From NCBI RefSeq assembly GCF_003268655.1, contig NZ_CP029642.1, positions 806,001 through 870,000 on the forward strand: a DNA stretch of 64,000 nt, in the 5' to 3' direction. The translations under genes were made by a program, and so were the position numbers. Shown here in pieces: positions 1 through 9,419 of the stretch. Numbering within the stretch: the first letter of the stretch is position 1; each line of letters opens with the position of its first letter. The notes below the pieces were generated by a model, which was given only the letters and a program-made list of their open reading frames with translations, was not told the origin of the DNA and did not search any database. The DNA comes from Arthrobacter dokdonellae. GTDB lineage: Bacteria; Actinomycetota; Actinomycetes; Actinomycetales; Micrococcaceae.

Positions 1-297
1 GAACGCGCGCGTGCGTTCCACGGCCAGCACGTCCTTGGATTCCTCCACGACGCAGATGACGGTGGGGTCCCGCCGCTCGTCCCGGCAGATGTTGCAGGTT
101 TCCGATTCGGTGACGTTGCCGCAGATGGTGCAGAACTTCACGCGCTCCTTCACGGTGATGATGGATCGGACCAGCCGCTGCATGTCCTCGGTCTCCGCCT
201 CCAGGATGTGGAAGGCCAGCCGCTGTGCGGACTTGGGCCCGATGCCCGGCAGGCGCCCCAGTTCGTCGATAAGCTCCTGGACTGCTCCCTCGTACAC
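1..297 (-). CDS. recR: Recombination protein RecR, N-terminal part (runs off the window)
   Basis: RecR acts with RecF and RecO to load RecA on gapped DNA in the cytoplasm. The 99 visible residues hold the N-terminal helix-hairpin-helix ([11 protein letters not shown], about 16-26) and a four-cysteine zinc site at C56, C59, C68 and C71. The Toprim domain begins at [14 protein letters not shown] where the window ends. The start is GTG at 297: translation from it begins [18 protein letters not shown], the usual N-terminus of actinobacterial RecR. It lies 61 bp after the dnaX stop on the same strand, the common dnaX-recR order, so co-transcription is likely. The C-terminal half is outside the window. 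Confidence 0.95.
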   Translation of the reverse strand, partial: MYEGAVQELIDELGRLPGIGPKSAQRLAFHILEAETEDMQRLVRSIITVKERVKFCTICGNVTESETCNICRDERRDPTVICVVEESKDVLAVERTRAF

Positions 298-358
298 TGG
301 TGACTCAATTCTTTTGGTTTCAAAGCTGGCGGGTGAAAGTGGCGGACGTGCGGGCGGG

Positions 359-3300
359 TCAGTAGGCGCCGCCGTTGAGCGGCCTTTCCTCCACCAGTTG
401 TCCGCCCAGAATACGCTCCACGGCGGCCTGGCCGGCCACGCCCGATTCCTCGATGGTCACGTCGTCAGGGCTCGGCACGTCCTCCACATAGGGAGCATCC
501 ACCGGGCGCGGCTGCACGCGCGTGCGTCCCGCCAGGGCCTCCGGACTGTTGGAGAGACGCTGGTACATGCTGAGCTTTTCGCGGGCCGCGGGGGCAGGTG
601 CTTCCGGCGCCGCGTGCGACGCCGTTCCTCCGGACTCTGTCCGCCCGGGTTCCCGCCGTGGTGCGACGCCGGTCCCGCCAGCCCCCGTGGCGGGAACCAG
701 ACCGGACGCCGCCGGCTTCGGGGAAGCGGCCTGGCCGTTTGCCGCTGGACCATTCCCTGCCGAGTCCGATCCTGCTGGGCCGGATGCCTCGTTGGGAGCG
801 CCGCTGACATGGCTGGCACCGTCCGGCGCGTCGTCGGCGGAGGGGGGTGCCGGCTGGGCCCAGTCGGGTGCACTGGCAGGGGTGCCCCAGCCGGGGTCGG
901 CCACGGTGTTTCGCGACGGCCCGCCAAAGGAGACTCCCCAGTCCTGGGGGGAGTCCTGCTGGCTGTTCGGATTGGCGGACTGCTGTGCCTGTGCCGCCAG
1001 CAGCTGGCTGCGGCGGGGTGCGGCCTTCTCCTCAGGTGCTGCCGGCCGTGTCTCCGACGCCTGGTCGGCGGGCACGTCCCAGCCCGTGGTCCACGCCGAG
1101 ATGGACGACACCTTGGGGCGGTACGGCGCAGCCGCCGCCGGCGCGGGCGCAGGTTCGCTTGCGCCGGTTCCGCGGGGCGGCATGCCCGTGGGGGCCGTGT
1201 CCGGCTCCCTGACCTGGTCGTCAGCTGGTCCCTGGGCGGGGCGCGGCTGTTCGGGCACGGCAGGCCTGGCAACGCCACCGTCTCGGGGACCGTCACTGGC
1301 CGCCGTGGGGTGGCGGAACTGCTGTGGTGCAGGCTCCGCCCAGTCATCGAACGGCGGCTCATCATCCCAGGCGGGCTCGTCCGGGATGGGTCCCTCCCAG
1401 TCCGAAACGCTAACGCCCGGGCGCGTCCGGGGCTCGGCCGGACCATTGCGATTTTCGGGTCGGGCCGGGAGCGGCGCGTCGGACGACGATGAGGCCTGGG
1501 CTGCTGCATCGACCCGTTCGTCGTGGGATGACCCAGCGTCCGATGGTGAGGCGTGGGCTGCTGCAGGGTCCTGCGCCTCGGGGGGCGGCGCAGCGTTCCG
1601 CGGCTGCACAGCCGATGTCAGGGTCGACGGCCGACCTGGACCCGCCGCGGGCGCGGGCTCCGATGATCCCGGGCGCGGAGCGGCGGCGTGTCCAAAAACC
1701 GCCCCGCCAACCCCCGTGGCGTCAGTTTGTTTCGCGTCAATTTGCGTCGCGTCACCTCGTGTCGCGTCGGCGGGTGTGGCTTCAGCCGGCGTCGCGTCAT
1801 CCGGCGCGGGCCCGGACAGCGGGGTGCCGGCGGGGGCGGCCGGAGCCATGCCCGAGGCCGGCTGGCCGGCGCTGCCGGCCAGCCTGTCAGCCGGTCCTTT
1901 TGGGTTTGGCTCAGCGCTCGATCCCGGGGCATCGCCCGTGATGGGGTCAAGTTGGCAGGTGATCCCCAGGGTCGTGTGGATGGCCTGGCGGAGGTTGTCG
2001 GCGTGGCCGCTGTTGCCAAACGTTTGAATCAGGGCCGTGGTGGGAAGCGCGATCCGCAGAGTTTCACCGTCGAAGGCGCGGGGCACCACGTTTTGGTTCA
2101 CCATGGCCCAGGAAGCCTTGCGGATGTTGCTGAGGTTGGACAGTATCTCCGGCCATGCACGCCGAATGACTTCGATCCCTGTGCCGCCACCGGCGGCCGG
2201 TCCTGCAGGCGCAGCTGACTGCGGCACAGCAGGCGAAGATGGCCGCTGCGGTGCGGGGGCAGGCGCGTGTTCCGATGAAGGCGGGACGGCCGGTGATTTC
2301 GCGCCGGAGACAGCCGCGCGACTGGCTGACGCGCCACTTTCGCCCGGCTGGGTGGCCGGTGCCGCGGAAGCTGGTTGTTCCAGGTCGTCCCACGTTGGGG
2401 TCCGTTCGGGATCCGATGCCGCGGGCCACTGGGGGTCGGCCGGGGCAGCGACGGCAGGAGCCCTTCCCGCCCGTACCTCCGGAGCATCCGGCGCGCTGTC
2501 CTGGCGTCGGCTCGCCACCTGCGCGCCAGCTTCGGCCTTGGCCTTGGCCAGCTGGGCCCGGACGGCAGCCAGCCCGCCGCCCGACGCAACCGGGGGGGCG
2601 GCGGCGGGAGACGTCGTCGTACTCGGTGCCGGTGCGCCAGGTGCGGCGGCAAGAAGCCCGGCGGCGCCGGAGTCCGCGCCCGCCGGGGCGCCACTGTAGT
2701 TGAGGCGGCGTTCCATCGCATCAAGCCGCGCGGCCATGCCCCGCGCGGAGGAATCCGCCCCGGGCAGCATGAGGCGGGCCGCCAGCAGTTCCAGATGCAG
2801 GCGCGGGGAGGTGGCGCCCGTCATCTCATTGAAGGCCGTGTTGGTGACGTCCGCGGCCCGCGAGAGCTCGGACGCGCCGAGCTGGGCCGCCTGCGTCTGC
2901 ATCCGGGCAATGAGCTCATCCGGGGTGCCGCGCAAAATGGCGTGGGCACTCTCCGGCATGGCCTGGACGATGATGAGGTCGCGGAAGCGCTCCAGCAGGT
3001 CCTCGACAAAACGGCGGGGATCATGCCCCGTCTGGATGACCCGATCCACAGATTTAAACACGGTGGCGGCGTCGGCGGCAGCGAGGGCCTCCACGACGTC
3101 GTCCAGCAGGGATGCATGGGTGTAGCCGAGCAGGTCGACGGCGAGCTCGTAGTCCAGGCCCGCCGCTCCCGCGCCGGCCATGAGTTGGTCTAGCACCGAC
3201 AGCGAGTCGCGGACGGATCCGCCGCCGGCGCGGATCACCAGCGAAAGCACCCCGGGGGCCACGGGCACGCTCTCTTGTTCGCACAGGCGTGCCAAATACG

Positions 3301-3862
3301 CCATGAGCGGTTCCGGGGGCACCAGGCGGAACGGGTAGTGGTGCGTGCGGGAGCGGATGGTGCCAATGACCTTGTCCGGCTCCGTGGTGGCGAAGATGAA
3401 CTTGATGTGTTCCGGTGGCTCTTCAACGATCTTCAGCAGGGCGTTGAAGCCGGCCGACGTGACCATGTGGGCCTCGTCAATGATGAAGATTTTGTAGCGG
3501 TCCCGGATGGGGGCGAAGGTTGCGCGCTCGCGGAGGTCGCGGGCGTCGTCCACGCCGCCATGGCTGGCCGCGTCGATCTCAATGACGTCCAGCGAGCCGG
3601 AGCCGCCCCGGGCGAGCTCAACGCAGCTGTCGCAAGTGCCGCAGGGGTGGGAGGTGGGGCCTTGGGCGCAATTGAGGCAGCGGGCCAGGATTCGCGCGGA
3701 GGTGGTCTTTCCGCAGCCGCGCGGGCCGGAAAAGAGATAGGCATGGTTGACCCGGTTCTTTTCCAGGGCCGCCATGAGGGGAGCGGTCACATGCTCCTGG
3801 CCGATCACGTCCGCGAACGAATCGGGACGGTACCGGCGGTAAAGGGCTGTTGGTGCGCTCAC
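359..3862 (-). CDS. dnaX: DNA polymerase III subunits gamma/tau
   Basis: Clamp-loader ATPase of the replicative polymerase. The first ~370 residues are canonical: [17 protein letters not shown] near the start, Walker A GPRGCGKT at about 46-53, the zinc-binding cysteines of RCLNC and CGTCDSC at 62-80, and the DEAH-type Walker [12 protein letters not shown] tau-type C-terminal domain ([21 protein letters not shown]) follows a Pro/Ala-rich linker, and a further long low-complexity acidic and Pro/Ala-rich tail brings the total to about 1167 residues, longer than usual. I chose GTG at 3862, giving [13 protein letters not shown]. An in-frame ATG at 3892 would add 10 residues of no recognisable origin. 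No E. coli-like A-rich slippery site is visible. The SRP RNA lies upstream and recR downstream. Confidence 0.93.
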   Translation of the reverse strand: MSAPTALYRRYRPDSFADVIGQEHVTAPLMAALEKNRVNHAYLFSGPRGCGKTTSARILARCLNCAQGPTSHPCGTCDSCVELARGGSGSLDVIEIDAASHGGVDDARDLRERATFAPIRDRYKIFIIDEAHMVTSAGFNALLKIVEEPPEHIKFIFATTEPDKVIGTIRSRTHHYPFRLVPPEPLMAYLARLCEQESVPVAPGVLSLVIRAGGGSVRDSLSVLDQLMAGAGAAGLDYELAVDLLGYTHASLLDDVVEALAAADAATVFKSVDRVIQTGHDPRRFVEDLLERFRDLIIVQAMPESAHAILRGTPDELIARMQTQAAQLGASELSRAADVTNTAFNEMTGATSPRLHLELLAARLMLPGADSSARGMAARLDAMERRLNYSGAPAGADSGAAGLLAAAPGAPAPSTTTSPAAAPPVASGGGLAAVRAQLAKAKAEAGAQVASRRQDSAPDAPEVRAGRAPAVAAPADPQWPAASDPERTPTWDDLEQPASAAPATQPGESGASASRAAVSGAKSPAVPPSSEHAPAPAPQRPSSPAVPQSAAPAGPAAGGGTGIEVIRRAWPEILSNLSNIRKASWAMVNQNVVPRAFDGETLRIALPTTALIQTFGNSGHADNLRQAIHTTLGITCQLDPITGDAPGSSAEPNPKGPADRLAGSAGQPASGMAPAAPAGTPLSGPAPDDATPAEATPADATRGDATQIDAKQTDATGVGGAVFGHAAAPRPGSSEPAPAAGPGRPSTLTSAVQPRNAAPPPEAQDPAAAHASPSDAGSSHDERVDAAAQASSSSDAPLPARPENRNGPAEPRTRPGVSVSDWEGPIPDEPAWDDEPPFDDWAEPAPQQFRHPTAASDGPRDGGVARPAVPEQPRPAQGPADDQVREPDTAPTGMPPRGTGASEPAPAPAAAAPYRPKVSSISAWTTGWDVPADQASETRPAAPEEKAAPRRSQLLAAQAQQSANPNSQQDSPQDWGVSFGGPSRNTVADPGWGTPASAPDWAQPAPPSADDAPDGASHVSGAPNEASGPAGSDSAGNGPAANGQAASPKPAASGLVPATGAGGTGVAPRREPGRTESGGTASHAAPEAPAPAAREKLSMYQRLSNSPEALAGRTRVQPRPVDAPYVEDVPSPDDVTIEESGVAGQAAVERILGGQLVEERPLNGGAY

Positions 3863-3949
3863 AAATAAAACCCTATCCAATCTGCCTGACATATGGCCGT
3901 CCGCATCGGCGGATTCGTCCCGAAGCTGGGGATAAGTACAGGGAAATAT

Positions 3950-4042
3950 AAAGACCCCCCATGCACCCGCCAGAGCCCGCTTACCCTTGCTACCTTCCGG
4001 TCCTGGGGGAGTTCACAGGGTGACGCCACATGAGGGGCCGGG
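3950..4042 (-). ncRNA. ffs: Signal recognition particle RNA, bacterial small type (4.5S)
   Basis: The minus strand carries the SRP Alu-less hairpin. The apical element CCAGGACCGGAAGGTAGCAA matches the conserved GGAA tetraloop and asymmetric loop bound by Ffh. The ends pair over 12 bp: GGCCCCTCATGT (4039-4028) with GCATGGGGGGTC (3964-3953). The position directly upstream of dnaX is common in actinobacteria. Exact ends are estimated from the pairing. Confidence 0.9.
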
Positions 4043-4216
4043 AACCAGCCTACCCGACTGAACCGGGACGGGCGAATCCGTTCCTGGCCCCATTGCTGCG
4101 TCCGGACCATACCAATTTTCAGGCCGGGGTGGTACGTTCGCCACAGGGGCGCTCCTATTGATAGCCGCAATGAAGCCCCGGGCCGCCATGCCCCTGCCGC
4201 CCGAGGCGATGAGGAG

Positions 4217-4441
4217 ATGACGCTCGTCATGATCTACGGAATTCTTCAATGGATTTTTCTGGCGCTGGCTTTCATTTGCGGCATTTCGGCCCTGCTGCGC
4301 ATCGAGTCCTACTCCACCAACAGCACCCAGCGCGTGCACCACCACTCCGACCAGCAGGCCATCCTGTGGATCCTGACCACTGTCTTCGGGGTCGCCGGCT
4401 TCGTCGTCGCCGCCATCGCGGTCCGACACGGCCTGCGGTAG
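4217..4441 (+). CDS. Small two-helix membrane protein of unknown function
   Basis: Encodes 74 residues with two hydrophobic segments (about 5-27 and 49-67) separated by a polar loop with HHHSDQQ. That pattern fits a small integral membrane protein. A GAGGAG motif touches the ATG at 4217 and lies 12 bp before a second in-frame ATG at 4229, so translation may start at either; the second gives MIYGILQW. The gene sits alone between the SRP RNA (opposite strand) and tRNA-Ser. I do not recognise a named family. The clean hydrophobicity and the ribosome-binding-like motif argue that it is real. Confidence 0.5.
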   Translation: MTLVMIYGILQWIFLALAFICGISALLRIESYSTNSTQRVHHHSDQQAILWILTTVFGVAGFVVAAIAVRHGLR

Positions 4442-4595
4442 GCACGGCCGGCGGTGAACCGGCACGGCCGCCGCCCGCCGCTCCCATGCTGCAAGTCACG
4501 ATGCCGCATGTCAGTTTCCCGCATGTCCCGAACAGGGTGCGGACATGTCGTGCCAAGACATCCACCTATTAATTTTCGAAATATTTGGCCAAAAA

Positions 4596-4613
4596 TGTCA
4601 CGTGCGCGTGACA
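4596..4613. promoter_or_regulatory. Palindrome in the 4442-4868 gene-free stretch
   Basis: TGTCACG-TGCG-CGTGACA is a perfect 7-bp inverted repeat with a 4-bp centre, within an AT-rich patch (4565-4630) unlike its GC-rich surroundings. It could be an operator or part of a promoter region for tRNA-Ser, whose 5' end is at 4869. I see no convincing gene in the rest of the 427-bp gap. Confidence 0.35.
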
Positions 4614-4868
4614 ATGTTGTAATGTTGCGAATGCACGCCACCGCGGAGGGAGCACCGCGGCGGAATGCGGGACCGGCGCCGGAAGGCGCCCGTCCGCGGA
4701 TAGTAGGTCTGCCTTCCGTTGGACCGCACGGGAAATGGGGGTAGTGGGGCTTGAACGGGGCCCTACTACCCCTATTTCTTGCCCTCCGCCCGGGGCGGTG
4801 GCGCCCGATTCGTGACTTGGGTCCATCGTCAGGTACTCTTGAACCTGCCGTGTTCGCCACGGCAAGCT

Positions 4869-4953
4869 GGAGGATTCGCCTAGCGGCCTATGGCGCACGC
4901 CTGGAACGCGTGTTGGGTTAACGCCCTCGGGGGTTCAAATCCCCCATCCTCCG
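4869..4953 (+). tRNA. tRNA-Ser (anticodon GGA)
   Basis: An 85-nt class II tRNA. The acceptor stem is GGAGGAT paired with ATCCTCC, with discriminator G. The D-arm is GCCTAGCGGCCTATGGC-like, the anticodon loop is CTGGAAC (anticodon GGA, reading UCC/UCU), a long variable arm follows, and the T-arm is CGGGGGTTCAAATCCCCC. The CCA end is not encoded; CACA follows. A strong hairpin terminator begins 9 bp downstream. Confidence 0.96.
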
Positions 4954-4961
4954 CACACATC

Positions 4962-5007
4962 AAGTAGTCCCGGACCTGCCCTGGCAGGCTCCGGGACTAC
5001 TTTGTTT
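4962..5007 (+). terminator. Rho-independent terminator of tRNA-Ser
   Basis: A perfect 13-bp inverted repeat (AAGTAGTCCCGGA / TCCGGGACTACTT) surrounds a loop that can itself fold. It is followed by a short T-rich run (TTTGTTT). Confidence 0.85.
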
Positions 5008-5077
5008 CCCCGTCTTTTGCGGCCCCGGCTTGGCGCCGGCTTGGCGCCGGCGCCGTCCACGGTGGCATCATGAGGCC

Positions 5078-6166
5078 ATGGACGAGACCAACTTTGACGC
5101 CCCGGCATTCCCCTCGACGCCATTCCTGTGTGTTGACACAGCCATCATGGACCGGAACCTTGCCGGGATGGCCGGGCGGGCCGCAACGGCCGGCCTGTCC
5201 CTCCGGCCGCACGCCAAGACGCACAAAGTGCCGGAAATCGCCCGGCGGCAGCTCGAGCTGGGCGCCGCCGGGCTCACCGTGGCAACCCTGGGCGAGGCGG
5301 AGGTATTCGCCGACGCCGGCTGCACGGACTTGTTCCTGGCCTACCCCTTGTGGGTCACCGCGGCACGGGCTGCCCGGATCCAGTCGCTGGCGTCCCGTGC
5401 GGCGCTGCGCATAGGCATTGACTCCGTGGAGGCCGCCCGCGAGCTGGGCCAGGCCGTGGCCGGCAGCGGCGTGGAGGCGGTGGTGGAAGTTGACAGCGGG
5501 CACCACCGCAGCGGCTGCCGCCCGGAGGAGGCCGGCGCCGTGGCGCGGGCGGCCATGGACAACGGGCTCGCCGTGGCGGGCGTCTTCACGTTTCCCGGCC
5601 ACGGCTACGGGCCGGGAAAGCGCCGGCCGGCGGCTGAAGAGGAAGCGGCGGCACTCGCCGCAGCGGTGGCGTCCCTGGCCGACGCCGGCATTGCGGCGGG
5701 CACCGTCAGCGGCGGTTCAACGCCCACCGCCGCGGAGGCGGACGCCGGCGTGCTCACTGAAATCCGTCCCGGCGTCTACGTGTTCAACGATGCCCAGCAG
5801 GTGGAGCTGGGCACCTGCGGCTGGGACGACCTCGCCCTCACCGCCGTCACGACCGTGGTCAGCAGGGCCGGACGCCACGTGATCCTCGACGCGGGCAGCA
5901 AGGTCCTCGGGGCCGACCAGCCGGGGTGGGCCACCGGGGGCGGGCGGATCCTGGGCATGCCGGATGCCCGCATCACGGCACTCTCCGAACACCATGCCAC
6001 GGTCGCCATCCCCGACGGCGTGCCCCTGCCCCGCCGCGGGGACATCCTGCGCGCCGTTCCCAACCACGTGTGCGCCGCCGTCAACCTCGCCGACGAGCTG
6101 GTGCTGGTCCGGGACGGCGTGCCTGCGGGAACCTGGGCGGTGGCTGCGCGCGGACGGAACAGCTGA
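5078..6166 (+). CDS. PLP-dependent D-threonine aldolase / D-serine dehydratase-like protein
   Basis: A 362-residue protein of the alanine-racemase-like fold III group (DSD1/D-threonine aldolase type). Such enzymes use pyridoxal phosphate, and in this subgroup a metal ion, to cleave or dehydrate D-amino acids. The N-terminal half carries the PLP-lysine segment LRPHAKTHKVPEIA (about residues 43-56) and the barrel strands; the C-terminal beta domain holds LSEHHA and PNHVCAAVNL, where the metal-binding His and Cys of this family lie. I chose ATG 5078, preceded by TGAGG; upstream in-frame codons encode unrelated Arg-rich sequence. It stands alone, 23 bp before the glutathione peroxidase gene. Substrate cannot be decided from sequence. 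Confidence 0.82.
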   Translation: MDETNFDAPAFPSTPFLCVDTAIMDRNLAGMAGRAATAGLSLRPHAKTHKVPEIARRQLELGAAGLTVATLGEAEVFADAGCTDLFLAYPLWVTAARAARIQSLASRAALRIGIDSVEAARELGQAVAGSGVEAVVEVDSGHHRSGCRPEEAGAVARAAMDNGLAVAGVFTFPGHGYGPGKRRPAAEEEAAALAAAVASLADAGIAAGTVSGGSTPTAAEADAGVLTEIRPGVYVFNDAQQVELGTCGWDDLALTAVTTVVSRAGRHVILDAGSKVLGADQPGWATGGGRILGMPDARITALSEHHATVAIPDGVPLPRRGDILRAVPNHVCAAVNLADELVLVRDGVPAGTWAVAARGRNS

Positions 6167-6189
6167 CCGGCGGGGAATAGACTGAAAAC

Positions 6190-6681
6190 ATGACCACGCA
6201 AACCGTGCAGACCATCCCACTGGCCCTCAACGACGGCAGCCGAAGCAGCCTCGACGAGCTTGGCGGCAAGGCCGTCCTGGTGGTGAACGTCGCCTCACAG
6301 TGCGGATTCACACCGCAATACGATGCCCTCGAGGCGCTCCATGAGAAGTACCGGGTCCGCGGGCTCCAGGTCATCGGCGTTCCGTGCGACCAGTTTGGCG
6401 GCCAGGAACCCGGCAGCGATGGGGAGATCGCCGAGTTCTGCCGCAAGAACTTCGGCGTGACCTTCACTCTGGCCGCCAAGGCCGACGTCAACGGCCCGGA
6501 CGCTCACCCGCTGTACGCCGCATTGACGAAGGACGGCATCGAACCCATCAAGTGGAACTTTGAGAAATTCCTGCTCAACCGCGACGGCGTGATCCTGGCC
6601 CGCTTTGCCTCCGCCGTGACGCCGGACTCGCCCGAGCTGGTGGCGGCCGTCGAAGCAGCCCTCGCGGAACAGCCTGCTTAA
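6190..6681 (+). CDS. Glutathione peroxidase family thiol peroxidase
   Basis: A 163-residue cytosolic peroxidase of the BtuE/GPx type, which in bacteria without glutathione usually works with thioredoxin to reduce peroxides. The peroxidatic cysteine is C38 in NVASQCGFTPQY, encoded by TGC, so it is not selenocysteine. The tetrad partners lie in PCDQFGGQEPG and KWNFEKFL. Length is normal for the family. It follows the D-amino-acid enzyme by 23 bp and converges on the HAD hydrolase gene, the two stop codons overlapping by 4 bp. Confidence 0.92.
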   Translation: MTTQTVQTIPLALNDGSRSSLDELGGKAVLVVNVASQCGFTPQYDALEALHEKYRVRGLQVIGVPCDQFGGQEPGSDGEIAEFCRKNFGVTFTLAAKADVNGPDAHPLYAALTKDGIEPIKWNFEKFLLNRDGVILARFASAVTPDSPELVAAVEAALAEQPA

Positions 6682-7565
6682 GCCGTGACGGCGTCGAGCC
6701 AGGCCTTCAGGAAGGCGGCGCCGGCGTCGTCGTGGATGATGTCCAGGCCCAGGCCGACGTCCACCGAGGTGAGGACGGGGTACGGCTTCTCGGGAACGCC
6801 GTCGGCCGGGCGGACGTCCACGTGCTTGACCTCATGGTCCTGGTGGTGCAGCCAGTCGGCCATGGCGTAATCGGTACGGGAATCGCCCATGGTCCGCCAC
6901 GCCCCGGGGACAATTCCCTGCGCGGCCAGCAGTTCGACGGCGCGGCTGGCACCGAGGTCCTTGCCAAGCCGGACGGACTCGATGTCCGTGGAAATGATGG
7001 TCGGGTCCACGCGGTAGTCGATGCGGCCGGACGTCGCAGGGGCCCGGTGGTCAAGGCGCACGGCGCCCAAGTCGTGGCGGGCCAGCAGGGCCAGGACATC
7101 GGCGTCGAAACGGTCCTGCTGGGCCAGGTAGTCGGCGTTCTCGACCGTGACCTGCTGCTCCACGGACACCATCGCCCGTTTCGTTTCGTCGAAGAACATG
7201 AGGTCCGCATAGCGGGCGGCCACGAGGTCGCGGACGTCGTCGCCGAAGGCTGCGGGCATGGCCAGCTCGCGGTCCAGGTGGACGGTGCCGGGCCCGTTGG
7301 GGGTGAAGCTGAACCAGGTGGCGCCCTTTTCGCAAATGGCGTGCACCACGGAACGGGCGGGCATCCCGGCGTCGATCATGGGACCCATGACCTGCTCCGC
7401 GATGAACGCGTCGGAGCGGCCGGTGTTGAACACCACGGGGATGCCCTCGCGCACCAGGGCAATCAGGCTGGCGATGATGCCAGCGGACACGTTGCGGGTC
7501 ACGGGGCTGGCAATGGGGCCGTCCACGTCCAGCAACAGCGCCAGCGGCGGGGTTTCTCTCGTCAT
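6678..7565 (-). CDS. HAD superfamily hydrolase
   Basis: A 295-residue phosphatase-like protein. Motif I is LLLDVDGPIASP near the N-terminus, with the nucleophile Asp of DVDG; motif II lies at VVFNTGRSD; motif IV is MGDSRTDYAMADWL near the C-terminus. The large cap between motifs II and III fits a HAD-IIB-like sugar-phosphate or trehalose-phosphate-type phosphatase, but the substrate is not evident. Start is ATG 7565 (MTRETPPLALLLD). Upstream sequence in frame is non-homologous. It is a single gene, convergent with the peroxidase. Confidence 0.85.
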   Translation of the reverse strand: MTRETPPLALLLDVDGPIASPVTRNVSAGIIASLIALVREGIPVVFNTGRSDAFIAEQVMGPMIDAGMPARSVVHAICEKGATWFSFTPNGPGTVHLDRELAMPAAFGDDVRDLVAARYADLMFFDETKRAMVSVEQQVTVENADYLAQQDRFDADVLALLARHDLGAVRLDHRAPATSGRIDYRVDPTIISTDIESVRLGKDLGASRAVELLAAQGIVPGAWRTMGDSRTDYAMADWLHHQDHEVKHVDVRPADGVPEKPYPVLTSVDVGLGLDIIHDDAGAAFLKAWLDAVTA

Positions 7566-7685
7566 GGTTTCATGATCCCAGCCTTTGCCCCCGGAGCCGA
7601 ACGCGACTGTAACCATTTGGCAACACACCCGCGGCTTGGGTGGGCCGCGGTTCCCATGCGGACGTCCAATCCATAGTCTGTACAA

Positions 7686-7985
7686 GTGATCTTCAAAGCA
7701 GTTGGCGACAACCGACCCTATCCGGACCATGGCTACATCACGCCCAAGGACTGGGCGGCCGTGGCCCCGCGCCAGGTCCGCCTGGCCGACCTGGTGACCA
7801 CCAAGGCGCAGCTGGACCTGGAAGCACTGCTGGCGGAGGATTCCACCTTTTTTGGCGACCTGTTTCCCCACGTGGTGCAGTGGCGCGGGACCCTCTATCT
7901 GGAAGACGGGCTGCACAGGGCCGTGCGCACCGCCCTGCACCAGCGCACCATCCTCCACGCCCGCGTACTGGTGATCGATGATTGA
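7686..7985 (+). CDS. Conserved hypothetical protein preceding the LytR_C gene
   Basis: A 99-residue soluble protein starting at GTG 7686 (MIFKAVGDNRPYPDHGY). I do not recognise a characterised domain. It is mixed alpha/beta by eye, with DWAAVAPRQVRLADL and a C-terminal stretch RTILHARVLVIDD. It overlaps the following LytR_C gene by 8 bp, so the two are translationally coupled and probably work together at the cell envelope or in its control. Confidence 0.75.
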   Translation: MIFKAVGDNRPYPDHGYITPKDWAAVAPRQVRLADLVTTKAQLDLEALLAEDSTFFGDLFPHVVQWRGTLYLEDGLHRAVRTALHQRTILHARVLVIDD

Positions 7986-8733
7986 CGGCCGCCCGGACGA
8001 CGACGTCCAACTCACCGCCCGACAGGCCCGCGGGGCCGCGCGCGAGGCAAGGCGCCAGGCCAAGGACCAGGCCTACGAAGACCGCCTGGCGCGGAAAAGG
8101 TCCAAGGATGTGCACTTCCTGCACGGGCACCACGTCATTGACGCCGCGGGGCTGGCGGAGGCGTTTCCCGAGCCGGAAACGGCCGAGTACACTTCCGTGA
8201 CCGTCCGGCGCCGCATAACCCACGGCGTCACCCTGGTCTTGCTGCTCGCCTTGGTGGTGGCAGGCGTCGTGCTGGCCGGCATGGTGCAGCGCGGCGATCT
8301 GGTGCTCCACTTCGGCGTGCCCAGGCACGCCCCCGCCGCCGAAACGTGCCCGCCGGGCCCGTTTGACTATCCGGCGGACAAGACCGTCTCCGTCAACGTC
8401 TACAACGGCGGACGCACGGAGGGGCTGGCAGGGAAGGTGGCCGCCGAGCTGAAGAAGCGCGGATACAAGGTCAAGGCGGTCTCCAACGGTGCCACCCCCT
8501 ATGATGCACCGGCGGTGGTGGTCTCCGGCGTGGCCGGCCAGGCCGCCGCCTTCAATCTCCAGCGCAACGTCGCCGGAGCTGAATACGTGCAGGACGACCG
8601 CAAGGGCGCCACCGTCGATTTCATTGTGACCAGCAGCTACACCAACCTGGTCGACGCGAAAAAAGTGGACCAGACGCCGGGCCCGCTGTCCTGTCCGCGG
8701 TTGAGCCCCACGCCGGCGGCCACGGCGGGCTGA
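7978..8733 (+). CDS. Membrane-anchored LytR C-terminal domain protein
   Basis: A 251-residue protein. A charged cytoplasmic N-terminus rich in Arg/Lys/Ala (about 10-45) is followed by one transmembrane helix (about 82-103) and an extracytoplasmic LytR_C domain (about 136-220) starting TVSVNVYNGGRTEGLAGKVA. LytR_C domains occur on LCP cell-wall ligases and on stand-alone proteins such as this one; no LCP catalytic domain is present. Start ATG 7978 lies inside the upstream gene. The downstream gene converges after 8 bp. Confidence 0.85.
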   Translation: MIDGRPDDDVQLTARQARGAAREARRQAKDQAYEDRLARKRSKDVHFLHGHHVIDAAGLAEAFPEPETAEYTSVTVRRRITHGVTLVLLLALVVAGVVLAGMVQRGDLVLHFGVPRHAPAAETCPPGPFDYPADKTVSVNVYNGGRTEGLAGKVAAELKKRGYKVKAVSNGATPYDAPAVVVSGVAGQAAAFNLQRNVAGAEYVQDDRKGATVDFIVTSSYTNLVDAKKVDQTPGPLSCPRLSPTPAATAG

Positions 8734-8741
8734 CCCCGAGC

Positions 8742-9368
8742 CTAGGGAATCGTGGTGGGCCGTCCGCCGTCGTCAAACACGGCGCCGACCCCGGCCTGGA
8801 TGAACCGCACGGCAGCGGCCACGCGGTCCGCGTCGGGAGTGTCCGCGTTGCGCCGGGACGCACTGGCGGTCAGCGAGCCGTGGATCAGCTGCACCAGCGT
8901 GTCGGCGTCGGCCTCCGGAAGGTAGTGCTGGTCCATGCCTTCGCGCAGGATGTCCGCGAGCAGCTGGTTCAGCTCGCCCACGTGCACGGCCAGCTTCGCG
9001 AAGGAGTCCCCGGACAGCACCGAGCGCATGGCAGGGCCCGGCGGCAGGTGGCGGCGGCTGAGGTCTTCGAGCTGGGCGCGGACGTACAGCGACAGCTTGT
9101 CCACAGGGTTGTCCAGGCTGTCAAGATCGGTCTTTAGTTCCGTGACAAAGCGTCCGGTTTCATCCAGCGCGTAGGCCACCAGGAGCTGTTCCAGGTCGGC
9201 GAAGTAGTTGTAAACGGCGGTGCGGCCAACGCCGGCGGTGCGTGCGACGTCGGTCATCGTGAGCCCGGGCAGCCCGTGGCTGAACAGCAGTTCGCCAAAG
9301 GCGTCGAGGATCTTGCGCTGCGTCTGCTCGCGCTGCGCCGCGTTGGTGGGGGCGGCTATTCGTGGCAT
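8742..9368 (-). CDS. TetR/AcrR family transcriptional regulator
   Basis: A 208-residue repressor. The N-terminal HTH (about 17-63) reads KILDAFGELLFSHG, then MTDVARTAGVGRTAVYNYF, the standard TetR recognition region; the remainder is a helical ligand/dimer domain. The start at ATG 9368 sits 6 bp after a TAAAAT box, so the mRNA is probably leaderless. No divergent target gene is adjacent, so the regulon is unknown beyond probable autoregulation. Confidence 0.9.
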   Translation of the reverse strand: MPRIAAPTNAAQREQTQRKILDAFGELLFSHGLPGLTMTDVARTAGVGRTAVYNYFADLEQLLVAYALDETGRFVTELKTDLDSLDNPVDKLSLYVRAQLEDLSRRHLPPGPAMRSVLSGDSFAKLAVHVGELNQLLADILREGMDQHYLPEADADTLVQLIHGSLTASASRRNADTPDADRVAAAVRFIQAGVGAVFDDGGRPTTIP

Positions 9369-9374
9369 GCGCCT

Positions 9375-9396
9375 ATTTTACCGTCAAACCGTCACT
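9375..9396 (-). promoter_or_regulatory. Probable tetR promoter with repeated TGACGGT operator half-sites
   Basis: On the minus strand, TGACGGTTTGACGGTAAAAT places two tandem TGACGGT/TTGACGGT copies directly over a TAAAAT -10 box whose expected start point is at or next to the tetR ATG. The layout fits autorepression of a leaderless message. Confidence 0.45.
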
Positions 9397-9419
9397 AAAA
9401 GTACAGCCGTTGGAACCGG

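Noticed and set aside
359..3862. Programmed frameshift producing a short gamma form of DnaX
   Set aside because: No A-rich slippery heptamer or following hairpin was seen in the expected region.
4569..4898. Minus-strand 109-codon frame across the gap before tRNA-Ser
   Set aside because: It runs into the tRNA gene, is Arg/Pro-rich and has no ribosome site.
6190..6681. Selenocysteine-containing glutathione peroxidase
   Set aside because: The active-site codon is TGC (Cys), not TGA.
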